A stretch of 64,000 nt of DNA. It comes from WGMI01 sp041739275. Lineage in GTDB: Bacteria; Bacteroidota; Bacteroidia; Flavobacteriales; Schleiferiaceae. Position numbers and translations under genes: made by a program. Location of the stretch: positions 1 to 64,000 of the forward strand of contig JBGSOF010000052.1 of assembly GCA_041739275.1 (NCBI GenBank). The letters run 5' to 3'. The notes under the pieces were generated by a model. That model searched no databases and had not been told where the DNA came from. It saw only the letters and a program-made list of their open reading frames with translations. Within the stretch, counting starts at the first letter, position 1. The number at the start of each line of letters is the position of its first letter. Shown here one piece after another: positions 17,526 through 25,519 of this stretch.

Positions 17526-18247
17526 GAACTCGACTCCCAGAAAGGCTGGCCGTTCTCGCTTTTGGATTTTTCGGCTTGGCCTCTTGTCAGCAGCCGTCTG
17601 AAAACAGCCTCGAGCCCGCAGAATTCAAATCGCAGCTCGAAGCCCAGGTAGATGCGTCTCTTTTAGATGTTCGCACGCCCGAGGAGTTCAAAACAGGCCA
17701 TATCGCCGGAGCAAGCAATGTCGATTGGAATTCGAATGATTTTGAAAATCAGGTTGCCCGCCTCGATCGCAACAAGAAAGTCTTCGTCTATTGTTTGAGC
17801 GGGCCGAGAAGTCGTTCAGCGGCCGCGAAACTCCGTAAAATGGGTTTTTTGGAAGTCGTCGAGTTGCGCGGTGGGATGATGTCTTGGCGAGCCCATTCAC
17901 TGCCTGAAGAAGGAACAGGTTCGGGAGGAGGCACGGCGCCCGAGGCCTTCAATCGAATCACTTCGAGCGAATTGCCCGTCTTGATTGACTTTTATGCAGA
18001 ATGGTGCGCACCCTGTCAAAAAATGAAACCCGATCTTGAACGGCTTGAGAAAGAAGCCGGTGGGCGTTATCGTGTAGTTCGGGTAGATGCCGATGCCAGC
18101 CGTGCTCTCTGTGCACAGTTAGGCGTGGAGGCGCTTCCGGAACTTCGGATTTACGTTGCCGGAGATGAAGTATGGAGCCACAAAGGCTATCTCGGCTACA
18201 CAGACATGAAAAAAGCGCTGACTTCTGCAGAAGAGGGCAAGATTTAA
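17522..18247 (+). CDS. Rhodanese-thioredoxin fusion lipoprotein
   Basis: 241 residues. The N-terminus ends in a lipobox (GLASC, Cys 22), so the protein is probably anchored in the cell envelope. A rhodanese domain (about 30-125) has LDVRTPEEFKTGH and the loop VYCLSGPRSRSAA. A thioredoxin domain follows with the redox site EWCAPCQKMKP. In one chain a sulfur carrier and a disulfide reductant are joined, suggesting that persulfide is handed to, or released by, the thioredoxin part outside the cytoplasm. ATG overlap with the preceding rhodanese indicates coupling. Confidence 0.84.
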   Translation: MRTRLPERLAVLAFGFFGLASCQQPSENSLEPAEFKSQLEAQVDASLLDVRTPEEFKTGHIAGASNVDWNSNDFENQVARLDRNKKVFVYCLSGPRSRSAAAKLRKMGFLEVVELRGGMMSWRAHSLPEEGTGSGGGTAPEAFNRITSSELPVLIDFYAEWCAPCQKMKPDLERLEKEAGGRYRVVRVDADASRALCAQLGVEALPELRIYVAGDEVWSHKGYLGYTDMKKALTSAEEGKI

Positions 18248-18256
18248 AACATCGCC

Positions 18257-18286
18257 TTTGATTTAGGGCGCCCAAACTTAGTTTTG
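18257..18286 (+). promoter_or_regulatory. Candidate promoter TTTG-N18-TAGTTTTG
   Basis: TTTG at 18257-18260, an 18-base spacer holding a GGGCGCCC palindrome, and TAGTTTTG at 18279-18286. Transcription would begin about five bases before the GTG start at 18298, giving an almost leaderless message for the transporter gene. Confidence 0.5.
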
Positions 18287-18297
18287 AGGCAAAAAAA

Positions 18298-19266
18298 GTG
18301 GATTTTCACATACTCGTTTCGAACCTCACCAACCCGACTTTGCTCTTTTTCGCACTCGGCATTTTGGCCGTAGCTGTGAAAAGCGACCTCGAGATTCCCC
18401 AAACTTCAGCTCGTTTTATCGCGCTGTACCTCCTTTTTTCGATTGGCTTCCGAGGCGGGCAAGAACTCGCGCACAGTGCATGGGAGCCGGTCATCGGTTG
18501 GTCGTTGATGTTCGGTGTCGCCCTGGCCATCGCCATACCGATTTGGGTATTTTTTGTCCTGCGCACCCGAATGGGGCCCAGCGATGCAGGCGCCACGGCC
18601 GCGGCTTACGGTTCGGTGAGCGCTGTGACTTTTGTCGCTGCCATTTCGTATTTGGAAACGCTCAATCTCGACTTTGGCGGTCATATGGTTGCGGTGATGG
18701 CGCTTATGGAAGCACCGGCCATCGTGGTGGGGATGATTTTGTTGATGCGCTACGAACCCGACCTCGACCCAAGGCCGAGTTTGCGAAAGATTTCGGCCCA
18801 TGCCCTGACCAACGGAAGTGTTTTAATGGTTTTGGGCAGTTTGGTGATTGGCTACGTGGCCGATACCAAGCAAGCCGAAGGAATCAAACCGTTTACAACG
18901 GACATCTTCAAAGGCTTCCTCGCGATTTTCTTGCTGGACATGGGGATGGTTACGGCCCGTCGATTTAAAGCCTTTGTTCAGTACGGGGCCTTCGCCATCG
19001 CCATGGGGATCTTAATCCCCGCCATAAACGGGAGTTTGACCGCCTGGCTCAGCGGGTGGATCACCGCAGCAGAGGGAGATCGCTTTGTGTTCGCCATCTT
19101 GGCAGCCAGCGCCAGCTATATTGCCGTGCCCGCGGCCATGCGCATCGCCGCTCCGAAGGCCGATCCCGGACTCTACGTGCCCATGGCGCTCGGCCTGACC
19201 TTTCCATTCAACATCACGCTCGGAATGCCGCTCTACCACTGGATTGTGGAACAAACCGCGCGATGA
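18298..19266 (+). CDS. SbtA-like sodium-dependent bicarbonate transporter family permease
   Basis: 322 residues with about ten hydrophobic segments in two inverted halves. NPTLLFFALG at the N-terminus, AAYGSVSAVTF, the FLLDMGM motif and ASASYIAVPAAMR near the C-terminus are hallmarks of the SBT family (SbtA, formerly DUF897). Cyanobacterial members import bicarbonate with sodium; heterotrophs may use it for anaplerosis. No PII-like SbtB partner is adjacent. The start is GTG 18298. It overlaps the VOC gene by ATGA. Confidence 0.82.
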   Translation: MDFHILVSNLTNPTLLFFALGILAVAVKSDLEIPQTSARFIALYLLFSIGFRGGQELAHSAWEPVIGWSLMFGVALAIAIPIWVFFVLRTRMGPSDAGATAAAYGSVSAVTFVAAISYLETLNLDFGGHMVAVMALMEAPAIVVGMILLMRYEPDLDPRPSLRKISAHALTNGSVLMVLGSLVIGYVADTKQAEGIKPFTTDIFKGFLAIFLLDMGMVTARRFKAFVQYGAFAIAMGILIPAINGSLTAWLSGWITAAEGDRFVFAILAASASYIAVPAAMRIAAPKADPGLYVPMALGLTFPFNITLGMPLYHWIVEQTAR

Positions 19267-19643
19267 AAGCCGAGGTTGAGTGGATTTGGTTTGTTGAAGG
19301 CCCAGAGCAGTCCGCTGTTTTTTACCGGCAGGTCTTGGATAAGCCACCCCGACTCTTCTCGCCGGCCATGGTCGAATTTGAGTTGCAGCCGGGTTGTGTT
19401 TTGGGTCTGATGCGCAAAAGTGGGATTCGCCGTTTGTTGTCGTTGGCTGATAGGGAAAACAGACCGACCTTTCCGGAGGCCGAACTGTATCTGCTCCGAC
19501 CCGATGCTCGCGCCTTGTGCCATCGAGCCCTGTTGGCCGGGGGCACAAGTCTTTCTGAATTTGTGCTTCGGGATTGGAGTTATACGGTCGCGTATGTGCG
19601 CGATCCGGACGGACATCTCGTGGCGTCCGCCGAGAACGGCTGA
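19263..19643 (+). CDS. VOC (glyoxalase/bleomycin-resistance) fold protein
   Basis: 126 residues. The order of beta-alpha-beta-beta-beta units, EQSAVFYRQVL at the start of the first half and SYTVAYVRDPDGHLVASAE at the end are characteristic of the vicinal-oxygen-chelate fold; RDPDGH is the usual C-terminal metal-side motif. Substrate unknown. Coupled to the transporter gene by ATGA overlap. Confidence 0.78.
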   Translation: MKAEVEWIWFVEGPEQSAVFYRQVLDKPPRLFSPAMVEFELQPGCVLGLMRKSGIRRLLSLADRENRPTFPEAELYLLRPDARALCHRALLAGGTSLSEFVLRDWSYTVAYVRDPDGHLVASAENG

Positions 19644-20198
19644 TGGGATAACGCTGCTTCTAAAGTTTTTTAAGCGTTCTCACAGAGGGGGCTTCGTTCC
19701 CGAGACAAGTGCATCTCCAGCTAAATTTTGAGCGGTGCATCCTCCCCCCTAGGGTTTTCGCGGTTCTGGGCCGCAGCGTTCGCCAAAGCGACTTCGTCAA
19801 AAGAATCGGCCCACCCCACCGCCCACCCATCCAATTTCAGGACGGCACAAATACACCGTGCGGCTCGACCCCTTTCTTTTTCTTCCATCGGATGCGGAAT
19901 CCGTCGTAAATGCCAAACGCGAAGATGTACCCAGCGCTCAAAGGTGCTGCGACGCGGTATCGATGAGAGGCGGAAAATGGCTTTGTTGTTGCTGTTTTCT
20001 TTGTTGAATAGTGCCGAGAATTGACCCAATAAAGGTTTGGCCGATCCTTGGGACTAGGAATCATTTCAATTCTCCTTTATACCTTTAAATCAAGTGTATG
20101 AGTGAGGTGGAATGAATGGGTATTCATCGGGTGGGTTGAATTTATGGCCCACGGGACGTACGCAAAGTCTGTGTTGAAATCATTCAAATTATTCGAAA
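19644..20198. other. Intergenic stretch without supported gene
   Basis: Short open frames on both strands (for example minus 19837-20064) have no recognisable domain and no clear start. An imperfect hairpin (AACGCT / AGCGTT, about 19650-19678) just after the VOC stop may help end transcription. It could be a decayed gene; I cannot name one. Confidence 0.5.
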
Positions 20199-20393
20199 AT
20201 GGACAGTTTAGGTGCTTTGTCAATCTTACTTCTGGCGATTGCGGGGTTTATTTGGTTGTTGCCTGTATTGATGATCGTCTCTTCTCGGAAAACATCAGGG
20301 AGCGAGAAATTGGCGTGGATCTTGGCCGTTTTCTTTATTTCATGGTTTGCCTGGATTTTCTATTTGCTTTTGGCACCGATAAAGCGCAAGTAG
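20199..20393 (+). CDS. Small membrane protein, phospholipase-D N-terminal-like (PLDc_N)
   Basis: 64 residues: two hydrophobic segments separated by a short polar hairpin (SSRKTSGSEKLAW) and a closing LLLAPIKRK. The pattern, with a W-hxxFFISWFAW second segment, is that of the PLDc_N family of small two-helix proteins. Function unknown; in other bacteria such domains anchor phospholipase-type enzymes but also occur alone. Confidence 0.65.
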   Translation: MDSLGALSILLLAIAGFIWLLPVLMIVSSRKTSGSEKLAWILAVFFISWFAWIFYLLLAPIKRK

Positions 20394-20435
20394 ACTGCAA
20401 ATTTTGAGGTCGATGTACCCACTCGCAGCGCTTTT

Positions 20436-20454
20436 CGAAGGGCGCGCCCCTTCG
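20436..20454. repeat. Palindrome upstream of the toxin-antitoxin pair
   Basis: CGAAGGG-CGCGC-CCCTTCG is a perfect 7-bp inverted repeat about 40 bases before the antitoxin ATG. It could be the operator for autorepression by the antitoxin, or a transcription stop for the small membrane protein gene; no T-run follows. Confidence 0.4.
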
Positions 20455-20468
20455 CAGCAATCGTGTTG

Positions 20469-20476
20469 TAGCTTTG
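20469..20476 (+). promoter_or_regulatory. Candidate -7 element of the Xre-RES operon
   Basis: TAGCTTTG matches TAnnTTTG and lies 18 bases before the antitoxin ATG at 20495, directly downstream of the palindrome at 20436-20454. No clear -33 TTG. Confidence 0.45.
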
Positions 20477-20494
20477 TAGCAAAACGGTTATACC

Positions 20495-20995
20495 ATGGGT
20501 AGTGGCACCATCAAAACAAACCCTTTCGACACAAAAAAAAGCGTTCGCAAGGCGAGTGCAGGAATCGCAGGCAAGGATCCTTGGATGATCGAATCTGATG
20601 GGAAAAAATATACTTGGTCCAACAGAATGGAGCGCGTAGAGATAGTTCGACGTGGCATACCCTACCACGCGATCGAAGTCATTAGCAAGAGACTGAATCG
20701 ACCGGTAAAATCGGTGCTGACCATCGTGGGTATACCCCAAACGACCTACAACAAGAAGAAAAGTGAATTGGCATTATTGGACACGCGAGACAGTGAGTTA
20801 ATCGTATTGATGACCGAGCTCATGGACTATGGGCAGGAGGTCTTTAATGAGGAGCATGAGAAGTTTCAACGCTGGTTGCAAAAGCCGAATCTTTCGTTGG
20901 GGGGGCGGGCGCCGATCAGTATGTTCGATACGATTTCAGGTATGGATGAAGTATACTTCTGTCTCAATCGAATCGAGTACGGAAATTTGGCCTAA
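20495..20995 (+). CDS. Xre/MbcA/ParS-type antitoxin
   Basis: 166 residues. The middle of the protein (GIPYHAIEVISKRLNRPVKSVLTIVGIPQTTYNKKK) resembles the atypical helix-turn-helix of Xre antitoxins paired with RES toxins. The C-terminal part (EVFNEEHEKFQRWLQKPNLSLGGRAPISMFDT...GMDEVYFCLNRIEYG) is the DUF2384 toxin-binding domain, with the conserved W-x-xxPnxxLgGxxP signature. It should neutralise the downstream RES protein and repress the operon. Stop and toxin start overlap by one base (TAATG). Confidence 0.87.
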   Translation: MGSGTIKTNPFDTKKSVRKASAGIAGKDPWMIESDGKKYTWSNRMERVEIVRRGIPYHAIEVISKRLNRPVKSVLTIVGIPQTTYNKKKSELALLDTRDSELIVLMTELMDYGQEVFNEEHEKFQRWLQKPNLSLGGRAPISMFDTISGMDEVYFCLNRIEYGNLA

Positions 20996-21462
20996 TGCGG
21001 GTTTTTCGGGTAGAGCGACAAAAATTCTTGGAAACGACGCTCACGGGGATCGGTGCTTCTTTGGCCAAGGGTTATCGATGGAACAGTCTCAACACAAGGC
21101 TCGTTTATACGGCCGATAGCAGGGCCTTGGCCACGCTTGAAGTGGCGGTCCACCTCGATTTAAGTCAGGATCTCCCCAGCGATCGATGGTATGTAGAAAT
21201 TGAAATTCCCGAGGACATCACTCTAATGGAAGTGCGGATGGAGGATCTTCCTCGGGCTTGGGATGCCAAACCCCCGATCCGCGTCACCCAGATGATCGGA
21301 GACGATTTTTCGGTCCAAAATGAAAGCGCCGTGCTCAAAGTGCCCAGTGCGATTGTTCCGCAGGAATTCAACTATCTCATCAATCCCATTCATCCAGACG
21401 CCCGAAGAATTCGTGTGATTCAGAAAACCCCGATGTCCTTCGACTTTCGCTTAGGGAAGTAA
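20995..21462 (+). CDS. RES-domain toxin (NAD+ phosphorylase family)
   Basis: 155 residues. GIGASLAKGYRWNSLNTRLVYTADSRALATLEVAVHL is the RES-domain core: the Arg, Tyr, Glu and Ser of this family (R in YRWNS, Y in LVYTADS, E in ATLEVAVH) are present. Family members such as MbcT and Res degrade NAD+ to arrest growth. In the first motif Lys-Gly-Tyr replaces the more common Gly-Gly-Arg order, which might soften activity. Translational overlap with the antitoxin is typical of type II pairs. Confidence 0.87.
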   Translation: MRVFRVERQKFLETTLTGIGASLAKGYRWNSLNTRLVYTADSRALATLEVAVHLDLSQDLPSDRWYVEIEIPEDITLMEVRMEDLPRAWDAKPPIRVTQMIGDDFSVQNESAVLKVPSAIVPQEFNYLINPIHPDARRIRVIQKTPMSFDFRLGK

Positions 21463-21478
21463 AAAAGTTCCGTTCATT

Positions 21479-21628
21479 CAGTCGCTCGGCTGTGCTGAGT
21501 GACCCCCATCGTCCGAGTTTTCAACTCGGAAAGGACCGATTCAAAGAAGGGGTTTTGGACGTTGTGCGGACGCGGCCTCAGCCTCTTTTCCCGCGAAATA
21601 GTCGTCACTCGCTGAAAGCGAGCGACTG
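21479..21628. repeat. Inverted pair of intergenic repeat elements
   Basis: A 25-base unit beginning CAGTCGCTCG and ending GAGTGAC occurs on the plus strand at 21479-21503 and, diverged in its centre, on the minus strand at 21604-21628. Between them is a perfect hairpin CCGAGTT-TTC-AACTCGG (21513-21529); the right copy is itself a hairpin (CTCGCT-GAA-AGCGAG). The arrangement resembles a two-REP cluster (BIME). Confidence 0.5.
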
Positions 21629-21676
21629 GGGCAATGCCTTGGTTGAAATGCTGCGGTCACATCCCCTCTCAGCAAA

Positions 21677-22087
21677 TCAAATGTGTTTCCGCAAAAGCAA
21701 CTCCCGCAACACCTCAATCTCTGATTTCAAACTCCGAATGTGCTCTTCAAACGCCTTGCGTTCGGTTTCGCCCAAACCGTGCACATACATCACCGTGCTC
21801 GCTTGACCGCCTTGCTGGTGGAAATTCTGTTGAACAAACGAATCGTCCTCACCAATCACCGCGGCCAAAGGGCTGTTGAGCACTTGCCCCAATTCCCGAA
21901 GACGTTTGAGCGAAATCGAATCCGGATTCTTCTCTAAGTTACTGTATGCCTGTTGACTAATGTTCAACTTACCGGCCACATACTCCTGACTGTAGCCCAA
22001 AGTCTCTCTCAAAAGCCGGATTCGATGCGGCGCCCGGTAGGCGCGTTCGCTGCTCTGAGTTTCAGGTGGAGTATGGGTTTCAGACAT
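21677..22087 (-). CDS. Xre-family helix-turn-helix regulator with C-terminal coil
   Basis: 136 residues. Residues about 20-75 form an HTH_3 domain: IRLLRETLGYSQEYVAGKLNISQQAYSNLEKNP, with SISLKRLRELGQVLN after it. The last 30 residues (ERKAFEEHIRSLKSEIEVLRELLLRK) predict a coiled coil for dimerisation, and the linker is Gln/His-rich. It is a stand-alone DNA-binding protein in Bacteroidota; target unknown. An upstream minus-strand box TATTTTTA sits 20 bases after a TTG, a possible promoter. Confidence 0.83.
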   Translation of the reverse strand: MSETHTPPETQSSERAYRAPHRIRLLRETLGYSQEYVAGKLNISQQAYSNLEKNPDSISLKRLRELGQVLNSPLAAVIGEDDSFVQQNFHQQGGQASTVMYVHGLGETERKAFEEHIRSLKSEIEVLRELLLRKHI

Positions 22088-22229
22088 GGTCTAAAAATAA
22101 TCATCCCACTTGTAATTCACAAACAAATATTGTGGTTCAGCCCATCGTTTCTCAACAACTTGAATATCCGTAGGAATTCCGGATAGACCACCGTTTCTCT
22201 TGCCAAGAACTCGAATTATTCCTCACTAA

Positions 22230-22424
22230 ATGAGCCGTTTAAAGCCAACTTGGGGAAGTTATGTCGCCGACTCAAACCGTTCGGACCCCGAAATGGCAGG
22301 TGTATTTCCCTTTCTCATCTACCAGCGCTATTTGTGGATATACGTCCCCACCTACAAATGGCATAAAAATCTCCGCGAGGCCGAAATCGAATGCGAGCGC
22401 CTCAATCGGGCGAAGACTCGATAA
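22230..22424 (+). CDS. Small hypothetical protein
   Basis: 64 residues, rich in Trp and Tyr (FLIYQRYLWIYVPTYKWHKNL) and ending in a basic helix (LREAEIECERLNRAKTR). Codon choice resembles the neighbours. Its end overlaps the convergent repressor gene by 23 bases. No domain recognised; it may be chance. Confidence 0.42.
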   Translation: MSRLKPTWGSYVADSNRSDPEMAGVFPFLIYQRYLWIYVPTYKWHKNLREAEIECERLNRAKTR

Positions 22425-23085
22425 CGAAGACATTTTGCGCAAATCGCTCTGAAACCGTAGCGGTCCGGCCGTCGATGCGCAACACCAGCGTTCGGTCGAA
22501 TGTCTTGCGTTCAACGAGCTCCATCTCGCTCCTCAAACCCAAACCCAGCTCGCTCAAATGTTGCAGGAATGCTGCAGAACTGTCGCGAACCGAGGCTATT
22601 CGACAACGCGTGCCCACCTCGAGCGAATCGAGGGTTTTCTTCTCTGCGGGCAAATAGCCGCCAAACTCGTCGGGGATGGCATCGCCATGCGGGTCAAAGC
22701 GCGGACGGCCCATAAAGCGATCGAGCTCTTCGATGAGTTTGGGCGAGCGAATGTGTTCGAGTTGTTCGGCCACTTCGTGAATCTCGTCCCAGCCAAAGCC
22801 CAAATGGCGGTATAAAAAGGTTTCCCACAGGCGGTGCTTGCGGAGCAAAATCAAGGCACAGCGATGCCCTTCGTCTGAGAGCCTCAACTTTCCGTAGCGC
22901 TCGTACTCCACCAAATTTTTCTCTTTGAGCTTTTTGAGCATGGCGTTCACCGAAGCGGGACTCAGACCCAGATGGGCCGCCAACCGATTGGTGCCCGTTT
23001 CTGACTCTTTTTGATCAGAGGTGAGATAAAAAAGCGCCTTGAGATAGTTCTCCTCTGCAGCGCTCAAGGGAGGAAGTGAATTCAT
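22402..23085 (-). CDS. DtxR/MntR-type metal-dependent repressor
   Basis: 227 residues. An N-terminal winged helix (AAEENYLKALFYLT...TNRLAAHLGLSPASVNAMLKKLKEKNLVEYERYGKLRLSDEG), the helical dimer and metal domain (RHRLWETFLYRHLGFGWDEIHEVAEQLEHI, with His/Glu ligands) and a C-terminal SH3/FeoA-like domain (about 150-225) give the long DtxR form. Metal (Mn2+ or Fe2+) loading should make it bind the palindrome at 23102-23119 and shut off the divergent uptake operon. Which metal is sensed cannot be read from sequence. Confidence 0.9.
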   Translation of the reverse strand: MNSLPPLSAAEENYLKALFYLTSDQKESETGTNRLAAHLGLSPASVNAMLKKLKEKNLVEYERYGKLRLSDEGHRCALILLRKHRLWETFLYRHLGFGWDEIHEVAEQLEHIRSPKLIEELDRFMGRPRFDPHGDAIPDEFGGYLPAEKKTLDSLEVGTRCRIASVRDSSAAFLQHLSELGLGLRSEMELVERKTFDRTLVLRIDGRTATVSERFAQNVFVIESSPD

Positions 23086-23100
23086 TCCATCAAATAAATA

Positions 23101-23130
23101 TTGTTAGTCTTGACTAACATAATATCTTTG
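23101..23130 (+). promoter_or_regulatory. Promoter of the metal-uptake operon, TTG-N19-TATCTTTG
   Basis: TTG at 23101-23103, exactly 19 bases, then TATCTTTG at 23123-23130: a complete match to the Bacteroidota housekeeping promoter. The start site would be near 23137, 13 bases before the ATG at 23150. The repressor operator fills the spacer. Confidence 0.75.
23102..23119. promoter_or_regulatory. DtxR/MntR-type operator palindrome
   Basis: TGTTAGTCTTGACTAACA is a perfect inverted repeat (8-bp arms, TT centre) between the divergent repressor and TonB-receptor genes. TTAG/CTAA arms are typical of DtxR/IdeR/MntR boxes. It overlaps the -33 TTG by two bases and the whole upstream half of the spacer, so binding would block polymerase. 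Confidence 0.75.
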
Positions 23131-23149
23131 CACAACCAAATCAACGCAA

Positions 23150-25513
23150 ATGTCTCTCTTTTCGAGTCGATCTCTCAGACTCCGTTTTGCCTTTTTACCG
23201 GAAAGCATCCGCACCGGCCATCTTTGGATGACTCTGGCCTCGGTCGGTTTCTGTGTTTCGAGCTTTGCGCAGAATCAAATGAAGGTTTTTTCGGGCGATC
23301 AAGCTGTAGAAGGCGCACAGGTTTGGATCGAATCGCTCGGCGGCGCGGGGTTTACCAATGCTCAAGGAGTCTACGACCCTGGCACACTGCCCCCCGGAAC
23401 TTATACAGTGATGGTCTCGATGGTCGGCTACGAAACTGCGCGGTTTTCGATTGAAGTTCCCGCTTCGAAAGCCTATGAGTTCGAATTGAAATCGAATTCC
23501 GACCTCGAGACGGTTACCATCACGGGGACCTTAAACGAAGTGAACGTCCGCGATGCCGCCGTAAAAGTTGAAGTCTTGTCTTCGAAGCGCATCGAGCTGT
23601 TCATGCCTCCGGTCTCTTCGAGTTTGGTCGATGCCATACAACTAATCAACGGAGTGCGCGAAGTGGTGGCTTGTGGAGTTTGCGGAACCAATTCCATCAG
23701 CATCAACGGATTGCCGGGGCCCTATACCGCCATTTTAATCGACGGAATGCCGATTTACGGCAATCTCGCTTCCGTCTACGGCCTCAATGGCATCCCCGCT
23801 TCGGCCATCGATCGAATCGAGGTGACCAAAGGCCCCAATTCCACGCTGTATGGCTCAGAAGCTTTGGCGGGCATTGTCAATATTATCACCAAAACACCTG
23901 AAAAACAGCCCTTGCTGAGCACAGACGCCCTCTTGACTTCGCATGCCGAGTTATTTACGGGAATGAGCACCGCCACACGACTGGGCGCCGCGAACTTCTT
24001 GTTGTCGTATAACGGCCTCTACGCCGATCATTTTGAAGACCGAGACCGCGATGGTTTCAGCGACGCTCCCCATATCGACCGCCACAGTGTTTTTACAAAG
24101 GCGAGTTTTAAAGGGGCGAATCAAAGCCCTGTTCACATTGCCGCTCGTTTTTTGTGGGAGGACCGCCGAAACGGTGTCAAGCCCTTTTTGGACCGACGCG
24201 GATATCAACAATTGCGCGGAGACGACTCAATTTATGGTGAGAGCATTTACACCCGTCGGTGGGAGCTCTTCGGAAGTGCCGTATTGTGGAAGGCTCAAAA
24301 CGTGAAACTCGACTTCAGTGCCAGCCGTCACGATCAGGACAGCTATTATGGTTCAGACAATTACACTGCTGCTCAAGACATTTTATTCGTGAATTTAACT
24401 AGGAACAGGCCGCTGGGAAATCATCGGATCTTGACAGGGCTGGGCTATCGCTACCAGGCCTACAACGACAACACCCCCGCAACTCAAAACCCGGAGGGAG
24501 CCGATCGAGCAGAGGTTCAACACATCCCTGCCGTCTTTGCAGAAGACGAGTGGACCCTCGGCCAAAAATGGCAGCTGTTGAGCGGACTTCGAATGGATTA
24601 TTACCGCCTCCACGGCGTGATTCTGTCGCCCCGAGTCAACGTCAAATACGCGGCAGACTCTGAATCGACGGTTCGACTCAATGTCGGCACAGGCTTTAGA
24701 ATCGTCAACCTCTTTGCCGAAGATCACGCGTTTATCTCGGGGCAACGAGCACTCGAAATTGAAGGCGATTTGTCTCCGGAGCGAAGCGTGAGCGGCAATC
24801 TCAACTTCAACCGCAGATACAGCCTTGGCTCGGGCTATGGCAGCATTGATGCAGACCTATATTACACCCACTTCTTCAACAAGATCGCCCCGGATTACAG
24901 CGACCCCGCAAAAATCGTTTACGGCAATTCGCAAGGCTTCGCACGGACCTCGGGCTTCGCCTTGAACTGGAGTCAGAGTTTTGCCTTCCCCTTGAGCTTT
25001 ACGCTCGGAGGCCTGGTTCAAAGAGCGGTGATTCAGGAAGAAAACACCGAAGGACGGCTCGAGACTCAGCCGCTGGAGTTTGCGCCTGACTGGTCGTCGG
25101 TAGCGACGATCAACTACCGAATCTCCAGATGGGGTTTGAGTTTGGGCTACAGCGCGAATTTGACCGGGCCGATGAAGCTGCCCGAGGTGTACGACTTAGA
25201 CGAAAATGGAATCCCCCTAGCGGAATCCAGACCCCTGAGATCTCCCATTACCGCTCGTCATAACATTCAAATTCAATGGGAGACAAAGAAATCTTGGACT
25301 TTGTACGCGGGCATTCAAAACCTATTTGACGAACTCCAATCGGTATCTCCGCTCACGGGCTACAACGACCCGAATGCGGCTGTTGGTTTTAGCCCGTACT
25401 TCGATACTTCTTACGCCTATGCCACAGGGCACGGGCGAGAATACTTTATCGGTGCGCGCTGCGAAATTCGGAGCGCTAAACCTTCAGAAAAAAAACGTCT
25501 CGAACGACTTTAG
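23150..25513 (+). CDS. TonB-dependent outer-membrane receptor, metal uptake
   Basis: 787 residues. A signal region ends near FVSSFAQ-like residues (CVSSFAQNQ), then a carboxypeptidase-like/CarboxypepD_reg domain (VFSGDQAVEGAQVWIES...GYETARF), a plug domain (about 120-245, INGLPGPYTAILIDGMPIYG, GIPASAIDRIEVTKGPNSTLYGSEALAGIVNIIT) and a 22-strand barrel ending in an aromatic-rich strand. A Cys pair in the plug (VACGVCGTN) is seen in a subset of Bacteroidota receptors. Placement behind a DtxR-type operator argues that it imports a Mn, Fe or Zn complex. Confidence 0.9.
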   Translation: MSLFSSRSLRLRFAFLPESIRTGHLWMTLASVGFCVSSFAQNQMKVFSGDQAVEGAQVWIESLGGAGFTNAQGVYDPGTLPPGTYTVMVSMVGYETARFSIEVPASKAYEFELKSNSDLETVTITGTLNEVNVRDAAVKVEVLSSKRIELFMPPVSSSLVDAIQLINGVREVVACGVCGTNSISINGLPGPYTAILIDGMPIYGNLASVYGLNGIPASAIDRIEVTKGPNSTLYGSEALAGIVNIITKTPEKQPLLSTDALLTSHAELFTGMSTATRLGAANFLLSYNGLYADHFEDRDRDGFSDAPHIDRHSVFTKASFKGANQSPVHIAARFLWEDRRNGVKPFLDRRGYQQLRGDDSIYGESIYTRRWELFGSAVLWKAQNVKLDFSASRHDQDSYYGSDNYTAAQDILFVNLTRNRPLGNHRILTGLGYRYQAYNDNTPATQNPEGADRAEVQHIPAVFAEDEWTLGQKWQLLSGLRMDYYRLHGVILSPRVNVKYAADSESTVRLNVGTGFRIVNLFAEDHAFISGQRALEIEGDLSPERSVSGNLNFNRRYSLGSGYGSIDADLYYTHFFNKIAPDYSDPAKIVYGNSQGFARTSGFALNWSQSFAFPLSFTLGGLVQRAVIQEENTEGRLETQPLEFAPDWSSVATINYRISRWGLSLGYSANLTGPMKLPEVYDLDENGIPLAESRPLRSPITARHNIQIQWETKKSWTLYAGIQNLFDELQSVSPLTGYNDPNAAVGFSPYFDTSYAYATGHGREYFIGARCEIRSAKPSEKKRLERL

Positions 25514-25519
25514 ACCGAC

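Noticed and set aside
19721..20064. Two overlapping minus-strand open frames after the VOC gene
   Set aside because: Low-complexity basic sequence, no family and weak or non-ATG starts.
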